Below are positions 29,552 through 39,137 of a stretch of 64,000 nucleotides of DNA, piece after piece (position 1 is the stretch's first letter; each line of letters opens with the position of its first letter). Source of the stretch: Kalmanozyma brasiliensis GHG001 (lineage: Eukaryota > Basidiomycota > Ustilaginomycetes > Ustilaginales); the NCBI RefSeq assembly GCF_000497045.1, contig NW_015961955.1, forward strand, positions 62,001 to 126,000, read 5' to 3'. Below the pieces are notes generated by a model. It worked only from the letters and a program-made list of their open reading frames with translations. It was not told the DNA's origin and did not search any database. A program made the position numbers and the translations under genes.

Positions 29552-31109
29552 CTAAGTCGCAGATGGCTCGTCAACTCCAGAGCCTGAGCTGCCGCCGTTT
29601 GTTTCCTTACGCCTCGAGAGATCAGCGAGCAAAGCGCCAACATCAATTCCTGACGTCGTTCCTAGCACCATTTGACTGATCGTCTGGCAGCCCATCGTGA
29701 TCGCCTGAAGGTCCTTTAATCTGTTCGCCTCCAAACTTGATCGCCACATCTCTCTTTCTGCCTCTCGATCCCTCCTTCCGAGCTCCTCGCGCTGCGCCTG
29801 CCTGACGATCTCCTCTTCTCGCTCCTTTCTGGCGCGCTCCTCCCGCTCTGCCACCCTGCGGATTTCCTCCTGCCGCTCCTGCCGCTCTCGCTCGAGCTTT
29901 TCGCGCTCAAATTGGATGCGCAGCTGCTCGCGCTTGGTGCTCTCCTCTTCGATCATGAGCTGCAATCGAAGGCGTCGTTCTTCCGGGTCTTCGTCGGTTT
30001 GTGACGAGGCGTTTGCCGTGGCGTGGCCAGCTGTCGGCGTTTTTGTCTGTGTCGCAGCGCTAGCCGAGACGCTTGCTGCATGCTGCTGAGAGGTTCTTGT
30101 GGGTTGTTGAGTCGAGGAACCAATACGAGGGACAGGTATGTCGCTCCGGCGAGGTGAGAGACTTCTTCGAACGTCATTCAAGTACGATCTTGTGCGATCT
30201 GCTCGATCGCGTGCGCTAGCCACGGCGTCACTGTCACGAGAGTTGCTGGCTTGATCAAAGTACGAAGCGGTGTAAGGCTCCTCACGATGGCCGCGCCACC
30301 CGTGGCGATCACGCAATCTGTGATGGAGCGCTGTGACCCTGTCCCGTCTTTCGTCAGACGACGCATTGTCGCGACGACTCATGCGATGGTCTTGGCGATC
30401 CGTGTTGTTCCGAGCAGAATCGTTGACGTTGACGCGAGTGCCTACCAGCGGGGTGGATGTGTGAGCGGACGCTGAAGGCACACCCTGCGAGTCTGCAGGC
30501 ACCGAACTTGAGCGACTCAGAATAAGTTCGTGATATCGTTCGAACCATGGATGCAGCTTAGCGATCCTTCGACGTTGTCGCCAGTCCTGAGGAAGAGCAA
30601 AGACCGTGTCTAGTCAGCAGCGCTTCAAAGCGATATCGCCACAGGTCGCCGTATCCACTTACCTGGTGATCTGGCGTCATGTCCCTGAATAGCATGGATG
30701 CAGAGGCGGAAAGATACTTGATTTCGTTCCGGTACCTGTCCTGGATCGATGAGAGCTTGTTTCGGACTCGCTGTTGTCCATTTGGGGCGTTCTCGTTCGG
30801 GAAAACCTTTCGATAAAGATCCGTATAAGTGGCGCCTTGGGTGCCGTGCACGAAAGGTCGATCGCCATGCACCAGGTTGCCTTGCAGCGGCTTGTCTTGG
30901 TGAAGAACTTCGACGAGCCGCTGAACATCTGCATCTGTCCAACGAAATTCCCAGCGATTGGGTTCAGAACTGGGAGGGACAACTGTCTGATGTGATGCAC
31001 TGCCTGACGTGACTGCATCCTGAGCACTAGCGCCTGCAAGGCCGGCAGGTGTGCGCGGCGAGGGTGGATCCGGACGTCGTCGGAATGGACTAGTTGCCGT
31101 GTTAGACAT
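29552..31109 (-). CDS. Myb/SANT-like (trihelix-type) DNA-binding protein, one intron
   Basis: Two exons, 31109-30663 and 30586-29552, with a 76-nt intron (donor GTAAGTG, branch-like CTGAC, acceptor CCTCAG). They join MTPDHQ to DWRQRRRIAKL in phase and give 493 residues. Retaining the intron would append 34 residues and stop. Residues 53-165 resemble the Myb/SANT-like domain common in basidiomycetes: an opening RWTDADVQRLVEVL, the middle FPNENAPNGQQRVRNKLSSI and the closing LHPWFERYHELI. From about 300 to 430 there is a long charged helix of E/R repeats (REKLERERQERQEEIRR style), surely a coiled coil. No other domain. It is probably a nuclear regulator or derives from a transposon-associated protein; the target is unknown. 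The ATG at 31109 gives the shortest sensible start. Confidence 0.68.
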
Positions 31110-31445
31110 TGTTGTCAGACCGCGGGATGCGCTCAGATGTGATAGATTGCGAAGTCCACGATGCGTTTTGACCTGTATGCACAGGATTAGGCGGCATGCA
31201 GAGGTGGTTGGGCGGTGGGAGGGTTGGACCCTGATGAACGGTTTGGCGGTGCGGAGCTGGAAACACGCGGGGCGCAAAGTGCGCAGCTCGACTCAGCCTT
31301 CCAAAATCTCGGGAAATCGCAGAAATCCGAGATTTTTTTCGTTTTGCATTTTTCCTGGAGAAAGGAGGACAAGATCTTCTATCTCGACATCCTTCATCCT
31401 CGCTCTGCCTACCACACCACCGACCTGACGTCGGCGCCATTCACG
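31110..31445. other. Compact divergent promoter Myb-like / RRP3
   Basis: 336 bases between two divergent starts. It contains a perfect 10-bp inverted repeat (31303-31336, listed) about 110 bases before the RRP3 ATG. Confidence 0.6.
31303..31336. repeat. 10-bp perfect inverted repeat upstream of RRP3
   Basis: AAAATCTCGG (31303-31312) and CCGAGATTTT (31327-31336) are exact reverse complements with a 14-base loop. They are followed by a T run. This could be an RNA hairpin in the RRP3 leader or a palindromic factor site. Confidence 0.55.
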
Positions 31446-33146
31446 ATGCCGAAGACATTCACATCACCGCACAAGAAGCTGGGATCCGCCTCCAGCGCCC
31501 CTCCCTCCGGCAGCAAACTGAAGAAGAGCAAAGCGCCATCACCGCCACCACAACTCTCAGCAGAAAGCGCGAGTGATGACGATGACGATCACGACGACGA
31601 CGAAGAAGCAGACAGCTCGGAAGACGACGGCGAAGCAGAACGTTCGAGTGGAAGCGGCAGTGGAAGCGGCAGTGGAAGCGCCGATCAGGACAGTAACGAC
31701 GACGAGGACGACACATCATCCGACAAGGAAGCAGCGCCATCAGCAGGCGAGGAAGAAGACGAGAAGAAGGGAGCCACAATCGCCGAAGACGGCAAGAAGG
31801 TCACGTTCGCCGACCTAGGTGTCATTCCTCAACTGATCGAAGCATGTACCAACATGGGCTTCAAACATCCCACTCCCATTCAAGTCAAGGCGATTCCCGA
31901 AGCGTTGCAAGCCCACGACGTCATTGGTCTCGCTCAGACCGGTTCAGGAAAGACGGCAGCATTCACCATTCCCATCCTTCAGGCGCTGTGGGACAACCCA
32001 AAGCCCTTCTTCGCATGCGTTCTCGCGCCAACACGTGAGCTGGCTTACCAGATCTCGCAGCAGGTAGAAGCTCTCGGCTCGACCATTGGCGTGCGCTCGG
32101 CCACCATCGTCGGTGGTATGGACATGATGTCGCAGTCCATCGCGCTGTCGAAGCGTCCACATGTTATTGTTGCCACACCCGGTCGTCTGCAGGACCATCT
32201 CGAGAACACAAAAGGATTCAGCTTGCGTGGACTGCAGTACCTCGTCATGGACGAAGCCGACCGACTGCTCGACATGGACTTTGGACCCATCATCGACAAG
32301 CTTTTGCAGTCCATCCCGCGCGAAAGGAGGACGATGCTGTTCAGTGCCACCATGACCACCAAGGTCGCCAAGCTGCAGCGCGCGTCGTTGAAGAACCCGG
32401 TCCGTGTCGAGGTTGACACCAAGTACACCACCGTATCGACACTCAAGCAGCACTACCTCTTCATGCCCTTCGCCCACAAAGACACCTACCTCGTCCACCT
32501 CGCCAACGAGCAGGCAGGACACTCGATCATCGTCTTTACACGGACAGTGCACGACTCGCAGCGTCTCTCCATCCTCTTGCGACTGCTTGGCTTCCCTGCT
32601 ATTCCGCTGCACGGCCAGCTCAGCCAACAAGCTCGTCTTGGCGCGCTCAACAAGTTCAAGACCGGTGGTCGCTCCATTCTTGTCGCAACCGATGTAGCTT
32701 CTCGAGGTCTTGATATTCCGGCAGTCGACCTGGTCGTCAACTACGACATCCCCACCAACTCGAAAGACTACATCCACCGTGTCGGTCGTACCGCCCGTGC
32801 TGGTCGCTCTGGTCGCTCCGTCACTCTCGTCACGCAATACGACGTCGAGCTGCTGCAGCGCATCGAGACCGTCATCGGGCTCAAAATGACCGAGTTCCCC
32901 GGCGGCAACGACAAAGAAGCGGTGATGCTGCTCAGTGAGAGGGTCGCCGAGGCGCATCGTGCTGCCGTGAGGGAGCTCAAGGACAAGGGCGTCGGAAGTG
33001 CAGGTGGTTCCGGAAAGAGGAAAAGGAAGATGGATGGAAGGTATGGCGACGACATGGACCGAGACGATGACCAGGTTCAAGCCGGGTTGCCCGTGTCAGG
33101 GAACGGGAGACATCAGAACCAGAACCGAAAGAAGGGTCGTCGCTGA
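31446..33146 (+). CDS. RRP3: DEAD-box RNA helicase Rrp3 (pre-18S rRNA processing)
   Basis: 566 residues from the ATG at 31446; the longer open frame before it lies in the promoter. Rrp3/DDX47 is a nucleolar ATP-dependent RNA helicase needed for 18S rRNA maturation. Helicase motifs are complete: Q motif [14 protein letters not shown], motif I AQTGSGKT, Ia PTRELA, Ib TPGR, II DEAD, III SAT, then [21 protein letters not shown] and [11 protein letters not shown]. The text [21 protein letters not shown] and IGLKMTEFP is that of the Rrp3 subfamily. The first 120 residues are acidic and Ser-rich and include a 12-bp DNA repeat (31647-31682) that encodes SGSG units. The tail is basic. Confidence 0.93.
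   Translation: MPKTFTSPHKKLGSASSAPPSGSKLKKSKAPSPPPQLSAESASDDDDDHDDDEEADSSEDDGEAERSSGSGSGSGSGSADQDSNDDEDDTSSDKEAAPSAGEEEDEKKGATIAEDGKKVTFADLGVIPQLIEACTNMGFKHPTPIQVKAIPEALQAHDVIGLAQTGSGKTAAFTIPILQALWDNPKPFFACVLAPTRELAYQISQQVEALGSTIGVRSATIVGGMDMMSQSIALSKRPHVIVATPGRLQDHLENTKGFSLRGLQYLVMDEADRLLDMDFGPIIDKLLQSIPRERRTMLFSATMTTKVAKLQRASLKNPVRVEVDTKYTTVSTLKQHYLFMPFAHKDTYLVHLANEQAGHSIIVFTRTVHDSQRLSILLRLLGFPAIPLHGQLSQQARLGALNKFKTGGRSILVATDVASRGLDIPAVDLVVNYDIPTNSKDYIHRVGRTARAGRSGRSVTLVTQYDVELLQRIETVIGLKMTEFPGGNDKEAVMLLSERVAEAHRAAVRELKDKGVGSAGGSGKRKRKMDGRYGDDMDRDDDQVQAGLPVSGNGRHQNQNRKKGRR
31647..31682 (+). repeat. 12-bp tandem repeat (3 units) in the RRP3 acidic N-terminus
   Basis: Three near-identical copies of AGTGGAAGCGGC (31647, 31659, 31671), coding for SGSG. 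In frame, in a disordered region, so tolerant to length change. Confidence 0.7.
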
Positions 33147-33530
33147 GCGGCCGGCCTCAAAATGTACTTGTACTTGTAGTCATTCTTTGCAATCGCATCC
33201 AGCCTCCATCGGCGGCTTGACATTCCACTTTCCAATGACAGCGAGGTGTGAGCCTGACTGAGCCATGTCAATAGATGCTCGAGCATCATGTCTAGAAGTG
33301 AAGGGGTTCAACCTCGGAACTCGGCGGCTTGGCCATGCGCCTCCACAGCTTAAATTTTGCTGTCCAGCAAAAAGCAAAACTTGTGACGCTCTTTCCCTTC
33401 TTCTCGTCCTTCACCGTTGCATTTGCTTTCGCAACAGACGACTCTCAGCATCCATGTCATCATGAACGACCCTTTTTCGTTTAGACCATAGCCGTGCGTT
33501 GATCCTGTACAATCAGCGCCCACCGCAACC
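33147..33530. other. Intergenic region RRP3 / BCD1
   Basis: 384 bases containing the RRP3 3' end and the BCD1 promoter. No element recognised. Confidence 0.55.
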
Positions 33531-35489
33531 ATGCCGTCCGCCTCGACAGCACTCTGCATGCAATGCACAGCGCAGCCGGCAAAATACACCTGCCCATCAT
33601 GCAAAGCTCAAACGTGCTCGTTGGCGTGTTCGAAGGCGCACAAAGATGCTGACACCGCTGCGGAAGGTGTCCTTTGCTCTGCAGCCCCCACTGCTTCCAG
33701 CACGGCTTCTTCGACAGCGTCTTCCTCCACAGCCGGCCCATCCTCGCTCTCGGCATCGACCAGCACGCAGCCAAGCACCAACTTTGTTCCATTGACACAG
33801 TACACAGAGTCGCACATGATGCAGGACTTCCTCTTTCTCTCGTCGATCTCCCGCACAGCGAGCGAGACAGGCCGTCGGATCGTCTCGATGAACCTCCTTC
33901 CCCCTGCCAATCCGACCGACAACTCCAACAACAAGCATCAGAACCACCTCGGCAGCAACACGAGGATGACGAACCAGCAACGTCAGCGCGAGCAGCTATT
34001 GAAGCAATTGCACTACCGCAAGTTCCGTGTCATGGTGCTGCCGGACGGGATGGCGAGGCGTAAGCTGAACCAGTCGCACTTCATGCCCAAGGAGAAGCGG
34101 TTCGGGTTGACGGTCGAGGTCAAGTTCCCGTCTCACACTCAGTCGAATGGAGCGACAAGCGGAGAGGAGAAGGGCAAGGCGAAGGAGAGCTGGCTGCTGC
34201 ACAAGCAAGATTCGAATCGAAGCGTCGAGAATGTCATCCTGGGCGAGCTGCAACATCGAAGTTTCCCGAACAAGAAAGAACTTTCCCGCCTCAAGTCTCA
34301 AATGCCCTCCTCTTCGACAGCTTCGAAGACGTGGATCATCTCGTCCGCCGTCATCCTTGATCTCGGCCTCCCACTCCCATATTCAACCACCCAACTTCGC
34401 AAAGACGAGAAGGTTGACAGCGAGAGAGTGGTTCTGCACTCGTTTCCCATAGACTGGGCGTTGACGGTACCCGCGTACTCAGCCAGGCTGACGAACGAGA
34501 GCACCACACGATACCTCGACTGGTGGACACGCAAACGCAAGTGGGAGGAGGCCAATCCTGAGTTGGCGGAGCATCAGAAGCAGGAAGGTCAAGAAGGGAC
34601 GCGAAACTGGACGGGAAAGACGGATGAGTTACCGAGGGGACATGGAGGTGATGATGGATGGGGCGCGAAGAGGGGACGAGGGCAACGAGGAGGATGGCAG
34701 AATGGTCACAACGGATCTAGGAGAGATTCTGGCTGGCAAGGCCACGGGGATGTGAGGGCAGAAGCGAACCCGGCGGAGCTGAACGCAGACGCACCTCAGA
34801 CCGAGACCAACAACGCAGCTTCGTCTACGCCGTCATCTTTCGCCGAGCAACAGCCCATCGAATCAGCAGCGGGACCTTCGCAAGGCATCATCTCGAACAG
34901 CCTCCTCTCGCTTCTCAGCCAGCGACTCGGCCGCAGCGCCCAGCCTACCGACTCAGGTCCGTCGGCTCAGCCCCAGACTACACTCGCGGAACCGACCTCT
35001 CCGCCGTCGCCACCGCCAGCATCAGCTACGGCAGAGGAGACCACCGCACAATCCATCCTCGCGCACCTCACCAATCCATCGCACACCACCCTCGCATGGC
35101 TCCTCCAGACCCTGCCGGAGGGGTACAGCGTTGTGGAGTTCCCCGAGCTGCGCGTCATCGCTGCAGACCAGCTGGCCACTTCAGAGATCGTACCGCTTGT
35201 AGGAGAGGGCGTGACCGCTGACGACGAGCCGAAAGCCGCCGTCGAGGAGAAGTCGACCGTAAAGCAGGAGGCCAAGGAGGTGTCGACGGTCACCATACTC
35301 CCCGCATCAGGCGCACTCGGCTCACTGGGCGGCCTATTGGCGGGCTACGAGAGCGATTCCGAAGACGGCGATGACACCGATGCGCAGCCCGCACCAACCG
35401 AAGTGGTGCAAGACGAGGGAGACACGCAGGCGGCATCGCTCGCATCGCTTGCCCAGCAGCACGGGTTTCATAGCTCCAATTCCACCTGA
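33531..35489 (+). CDS. BCD1: Box C/D snoRNP assembly protein Bcd1 (zf-HIT)
   Basis: 652 residues. Bcd1/ZNHIT6 is a nuclear factor for assembly of box C/D snoRNPs. The HIT zinc finger is at residues 9-42: CMQCTAQPAKYTCPSCKAQTC, then CSKAHK. The family core follows: a helix with DFLFLSSISRTASETGRRIV and then LHYRKFRVMVLPDGMARRKLNQS, FMPKEKRFGLTVEVKF and VILGELQHR. The usual core is about 350 residues. Here it is extended by a 290-residue C-terminal tail with an RG/GW-rich part (about 365-410), Ser/Pro-rich spacer and a helical piece near 500-540 (SILAHLTNPSHTTLAWLLQ) that may be an extra binding module. Neighbour RRP3 acts in the same nucleolar pathway. Confidence 0.87.
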   Translation: MPSASTALCMQCTAQPAKYTCPSCKAQTCSLACSKAHKDADTAAEGVLCSAAPTASSTASSTASSSTAGPSSLSASTSTQPSTNFVPLTQYTESHMMQDFLFLSSISRTASETGRRIVSMNLLPPANPTDNSNNKHQNHLGSNTRMTNQQRQREQLLKQLHYRKFRVMVLPDGMARRKLNQSHFMPKEKRFGLTVEVKFPSHTQSNGATSGEEKGKAKESWLLHKQDSNRSVENVILGELQHRSFPNKKELSRLKSQMPSSSTASKTWIISSAVILDLGLPLPYSTTQLRKDEKVDSERVVLHSFPIDWALTVPAYSARLTNESTTRYLDWWTRKRKWEEANPELAEHQKQEGQEGTRNWTGKTDELPRGHGGDDGWGAKRGRGQRGGWQNGHNGSRRDSGWQGHGDVRAEANPAELNADAPQTETNNAASSTPSSFAEQQPIESAAGPSQGIISNSLLSLLSQRLGRSAQPTDSGPSAQPQTTLAEPTSPPSPPPASATAEETTAQSILAHLTNPSHTTLAWLLQTLPEGYSVVEFPELRVIAADQLATSEIVPLVGEGVTADDEPKAAVEEKSTVKQEAKEVSTVTILPASGALGSLGGLLAGYESDSEDGDDTDAQPAPTEVVQDEGDTQAASLASLAQQHGFHSSNST

Positions 35490-35669
35490 TCTGCACCTTT
35501 AACATGCACACGCTCGGGCAGCTCAGCCACGCACCTCTCGAACGTGTCTGAGAAAGAACAAAACGAATTTCATGGAGAGGTCTTGCACGTTCTCGCTTGA
35601 TGTACAACAACAATGTCAAGTGTCTAGTCACCGTCGCCACTTGCTGATCGCCTGGGCTCGTGGGACGAT

Positions 35670-37118
35670 CTACTTGGTGTCATCGTCTGTATCTTGACCT
35701 TTGTGAACCGGCTTGCTAGTACTGGGTGCATTCTCGATCTTTTCGGTGAGACCCTTCTTCTTCTTGGGCTTGGGAGGGTCGCTCAGGTAGAAAGAGGCGG
35801 TGTTGTCAGTGGCGTTGAAGTGAGCGCCTTCGAGATCCACCTTTGGATCGCCAAGGAACTGTTGCAGGAGGTCCATGTATTGATCCACCAGCATTCGACC
35901 GTCGGGCTCCATGGTCTGGTAGCCTTTGTCTCGGCTGCTTCCCTCGTTGAGGAAGACATAGATGCTGTGCTTGTCGCGCGAACCTTGCTTGATATGCATC
36001 GGGCCCAAGTCCCAGCTTTCGAAGTAGTGGATCTTGTCGCAGGTCTTGGAGGGGTCAAAGCGTTGCTCGCTCTGCTCGGTCGCTGGGTCTTCTTCTTCAA
36101 CTTCGTCAGGGTAAGAGACAAAGAAGGTGCTCGAGTCCGGACCAGGCTCGTAGTGCGCACTTTCAACTTTGACCGTCGGATCGTTTCGATACTCCTGCAG
36201 CTTTTCGATGAACTGCTCGAGATGCGTCACCACGTCCTCACTCGATGATATGGTTGCTGGGACGACGCCGTTGACGAAGATCGTCGGCTTGCCGGGCTCG
36301 TAATGAGCGAGTTCGATCTTGACCTTTGAATCGCTTGCGTAGGCACGCATCTTGTCAAGGAACTGATCGATCGAGGCGCGGCCGTCGTCAACAAAGTCTC
36401 GTTGACCGCGAGGGATTGACATGGTGGTGACGCCCGCACGCTCCGTGCAGCCCGAACATCCGTCTTTATGCTGCAACACACAGCTCTCTTCGCCGCTCGA
36501 GGGAACATCGTCTGTGGGCTCTGTTTCCCTATTGGGCTCGGCAGGGCTAACGGCCATCTTGGTGGGCTTTCGGATACCTAGATACGTCGGCATAGCCACT
36601 GCGTGTGTAGGATCTCTGAGGATTAGCGTAACCAAATCAGGATCGGCCTCGTAGTGTGCGCTGAGGAGGACCGTAGTGGGACTGCGTTCGTATTCACGCA
36701 GGAGCTCGATGAATTGAACCAGCAGGTTCCGGTCATCACCAGTGGCTGACTGCTTGCCTCGAAGCAGACCCACATTGTAGAGGATGATCTGCGGGGTCAC
36801 ATAATATCGTTCTGCTGTCGTTGGTTCCGGCGCTCCGTCGTCGCTGCTTGAGATAGATGAGGACACCTTGGAGTTGTCAACAGCCTCCGCGACGACATCA
36901 GTGATAAAGATCGTTGGCTTGCATGGCTCAAAGTGAGCGCTCACCACCTTGATGCCGGGCTTGCTTGCAAATTCTTGGAGCTTGTCTGCGAGTTGCTCGA
37001 TCGCCTTGCGGCCGTCGTCGATGTACGTACGCTGACCTCCGGCGACTGCCAGGTTGAAGATGGTGATGCCGGCATAGTCAAACCAGTCGTCTTCAAGTTC
37101 GGTCTGGGTCGACATCAT
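35670..37118 (-). CDS. Modular repeat protein A (five units), unknown family
   Basis: 482 residues from the ATG pair at 37118/37115. No signal peptide or membrane helix. I do not recognise the family. The protein consists of five divergent copies of one module at about residues 17-76, 109-172, 229-286, 295-338 and 384-449. Core pattern: hydrophobic strand with FN or similar, GQ, DDGR or equivalent, (E/D)QFIDKLxxY, DP-x-(V/I)-K-(V/I)-E-x-AHYE, then TIFV-x-D. Predicted shape is strand, helix, two strands. A CxxC-like cluster (ESC, DGCSGC) lies at 212-224. The acidic/basic tail ends DDDTK. It is a tandem paralogue of the gene at 37344, only 225 bases away on the same strand. Modules 1, 2 and 5 line up with that gene's three modules; 3 and 4 look like an internal duplication. 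Confidence 0.82.
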   Translation of the reverse strand: MMSTQTELEDDWFDYAGITIFNLAVAGGQRTYIDDGRKAIEQLADKLQEFASKPGIKVVSAHFEPCKPTIFITDVVAEAVDNSKVSSSISSSDDGAPEPTTAERYYVTPQIILYNVGLLRGKQSATGDDRNLLVQFIELLREYERSPTTVLLSAHYEADPDLVTLILRDPTHAVAMPTYLGIRKPTKMAVSPAEPNRETEPTDDVPSSGEESCVLQHKDGCSGCTERAGVTTMSIPRGQRDFVDDGRASIDQFLDKMRAYASDSKVKIELAHYEPGKPTIFVNGVVPATISSSEDVVTHLEQFIEKLQEYRNDPTVKVESAHYEPGPDSSTFFVSYPDEVEEEDPATEQSEQRFDPSKTCDKIHYFESWDLGPMHIKQGSRDKHSIYVFLNEGSSRDKGYQTMEPDGRMLVDQYMDLLQQFLGDPKVDLEGAHFNATDNTASFYLSDPPKPKKKKGLTEKIENAPSTSKPVHKGQDTDDDTK

Positions 37119-37343
37119 GTGTTGGATCGCAAGAGATGATGGAGAGCGCACGTCGGTCGCTGATGGTGCAGTCGCTCGCTTGTCAGGAAATGATGGAGGT
37201 GGATCGACTGCGCGCGCTTTGACTCACTTGAATCGGTCACACTCAAACGCGGTCCCACCAAAGCGTTCACTTGCGGAAACTGCTGCGCAGGATGCGCTTT
37301 TCATTGCATATAAGGTCACAAGTCTTTCTGCATGTGCGACAAT

Positions 37344-38288
37344 CTACTTAGTGACATCATCCTGGGTTCCGTCGTTGTAACCCGGCTTGCTTGCGTTAAG
37401 GACGGTCTCGGTCTGCTCGTACCGATCCGCCTTCTTCTTGTTGGACGCAGAAGGGTCGCCGATGAAGAAGGTTGCGTCATTGTGGCCGGGTCGATAGTGA
37501 GCGCCTTCGAGGCTCACATTGGGGTCGCTGAGGAATTTTCGCAACAGGTCGACATACTGGTCCACCAGCATGCGACCGTCGCTCTTGACCGTCTCGTAGC
37601 CTTTGCGCTTGCCCTCGTTAAAGATGTAGATGTTGTTGTCGTCAAAGAAGCCTTGTCTGTGTCGAAGCGGGGTCGCTTCTCTGCTTTCAAAGTAGTGGAT
37701 CTTTTCGCAACGCTTGGAGGGGTCGAAAACCTGCTCGACCGGATCCTCGTTCTTCTGCGCTACTTCGCGAGCCCCAAGGTACGGATATTCGACTTCGACA
37801 TCGGTAGGATCAGAGATGAAGAAGGTCGCAGTATCATTTTCATAGTGCGCGCTCTCGAGCTCCACGTCTGAATTGTTGCCGTAGTCTCGAAGCATGTCGA
37901 TGTATTGCTCCAGGACCTCGCGACCATCGTTCTGGTCGGATTGCTGACCGCTAGTTCTCGCCATGTTGAAGACGTAGACACCAGCAACATCCACGACTTG
38001 CTCCCCTCGTGACGTCGTGATTGAGTTGGCGTGCTTGACCGATGACAGGGACGGCGAGATCCTGGACGCTTCTTCAAGGTCGGTGACTATGATCGTCGGC
38101 ATTCCTCGCTCATAGTGAGCGGTTTCGATCCTCGTCCTCGGATCGTTCTTGTAGTCTCGCAGCTTGTCGATGAACTGAGCCAGAGAGGTGCGACCGTCGT
38201 CGATGTAGCATCGTTGGCCATAAGGAACGGTCAAGACGGTGATGCCCGCACGATCGAAGCACTGTGATTCCTCGGAAGGAGTCGACAT
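37344..38288 (-). CDS. Modular repeat protein B (three units), paralogue of A
   Basis: 314 residues from the ATG at 38288; the start MSTPSEES parallels MSTQTELE of the neighbour, so the longer in-frame ATG at 38438 is less likely. Modules lie at about residues 15-71, 102-163 and 219-280. Conserved text includes GQRCYIDDGR, AQFIDKLRDYKNDP, ETAHYERGMPTIIVTD, then LEQYIDMLRDYGNN and ESAHYEN, and DGRMLVDQYVDLLRKFLSDP with EGAHYRPG. Before the last module is a linker FDPSKRCEKIHYFESRE shared almost word for word with protein A. The tail ends DDVTK. No signal peptide, cytosolic or nuclear by default. Function unknown: repeated small alpha/beta units suggest a binding scaffold (inference). Confidence 0.82.
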   Translation of the reverse strand: MSTPSEESQCFDRAGITVLTVPYGQRCYIDDGRTSLAQFIDKLRDYKNDPRTRIETAHYERGMPTIIVTDLEEASRISPSLSSVKHANSITTSRGEQVVDVAGVYVFNMARTSGQQSDQNDGREVLEQYIDMLRDYGNNSDVELESAHYENDTATFFISDPTDVEVEYPYLGAREVAQKNEDPVEQVFDPSKRCEKIHYFESREATPLRHRQGFFDDNNIYIFNEGKRKGYETVKSDGRMLVDQYVDLLRKFLSDPNVSLEGAHYRPGHNDATFFIGDPSASNKKKADRYEQTETVLNASKPGYNDGTQDDVTK

Positions 38289-39137
38289 TTTGCTCGAGTC
38301 TACTCTACGAGAAAGAGCTGAGGTTGATTCTCTGATGGTTCGCTGAGTTGTGGTGCGGTTGCTCCAGAGGAATCGCTCGAGCGGTCTCCCCAGGCTCAGG
38401 GCTTCAAATGAAATGATCATGCGGTTGAGCCTTCGCATCGATCAGTGAACCCACCATTGCTTGTTGAAGTCACGGCGCGAGCCCCACATTCAATGCGCAT
38501 TTGACGGAACCCGCGGCGGGTCTTTTGGCAGCCTTCGTATGATTGGTCTTGGACAGGTCGTTGTGCAGGATGTGATGGAGCGAAAATGGGACAGCCCTCG
38601 ATGAATATCGATCCTCATCGCCGGCCTTTGGAAGCATTCTCGCACGCACCGTGTTGATCTCTCACACATGACCACCTCGACTGTGATGCCGTGCTTTGAC
38701 CGTGACAAACACGACCCGGGTATGATTGCGATGACTGACTGAAGACCACTCTTGCAGCTCTGCAGCGAATCTACTGGACCTTCTTCTCGTTGATAGGCCA
38801 GACTCCGCTCTTGAGGAGGATGACAGACTCTACCTCCACGGTTTTGACACGGATTCAGACGAATTCGGCTCGTACCAATACGTCTGAGCACCCGTGTAGA
38901 TACGCTCGAAGCTCGATCATGATTGACAAATATGACGTTCTCCAACAACCTCCTCACAACCGCGCTTTTGGACGTGACCGCATCCCAGCGCACCGCGAAT
39001 TTCCAGTTCCGCTTCTCTTCTCCGCATGCGAACCCTTTCCAGAATCTGCACGGACCCTTCTATCCCTTCACCACTTCCACACTTCCTTCTTGCCCTCTAC
39101 CACCATCTTTTCACCCACCACCGCCGAGCTCGCGACG
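38289..39137. other. Divergent intergenic region with left copy of inverted repeat
   Basis: About 850 bases between repeat protein B and the EBP-ALG11 gene. It includes the 160-bp repeat copy at 38631-38790, whose minus-strand sequence ends with the last codons of ALG11. The remaining part, 38791-39137, is the promoter/leader of EBP-ALG11. Confidence 0.6.
38631..38790 (-). repeat. 160-bp inverted repeat, left copy (remnant of ALG11 3' end)
   Basis: The reverse complement of this stretch aligns without gaps to 41560-41719 with 9 mismatches by eye (about 94% identity). It includes a copy of the last codons E-K-K-V-Q plus stop of the fusion gene, with one silent change (GTG to GTC). It lies on the opposite strand to the intact gene. 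Confidence 0.9.

Noticed and set aside
38490..38993. Minus-strand frame of 167 codons upstream of ALG11
   Set aside because: Its only recognisable part is the copied ALG11 end and 3' flank read in another frame. The same peptide appears in frame at 41498-41767, which is explained by the DNA repeat, not by a protein family.
38790..39137. In-frame extension of the EBP-ALG11 reading frame by 116 codons
   Set aside because: It begins at a non-ATG codon, runs through the end of the repeat copy and has no similarity to EBP or Alg11. The ATG at 39138 starts the recognisable domain.
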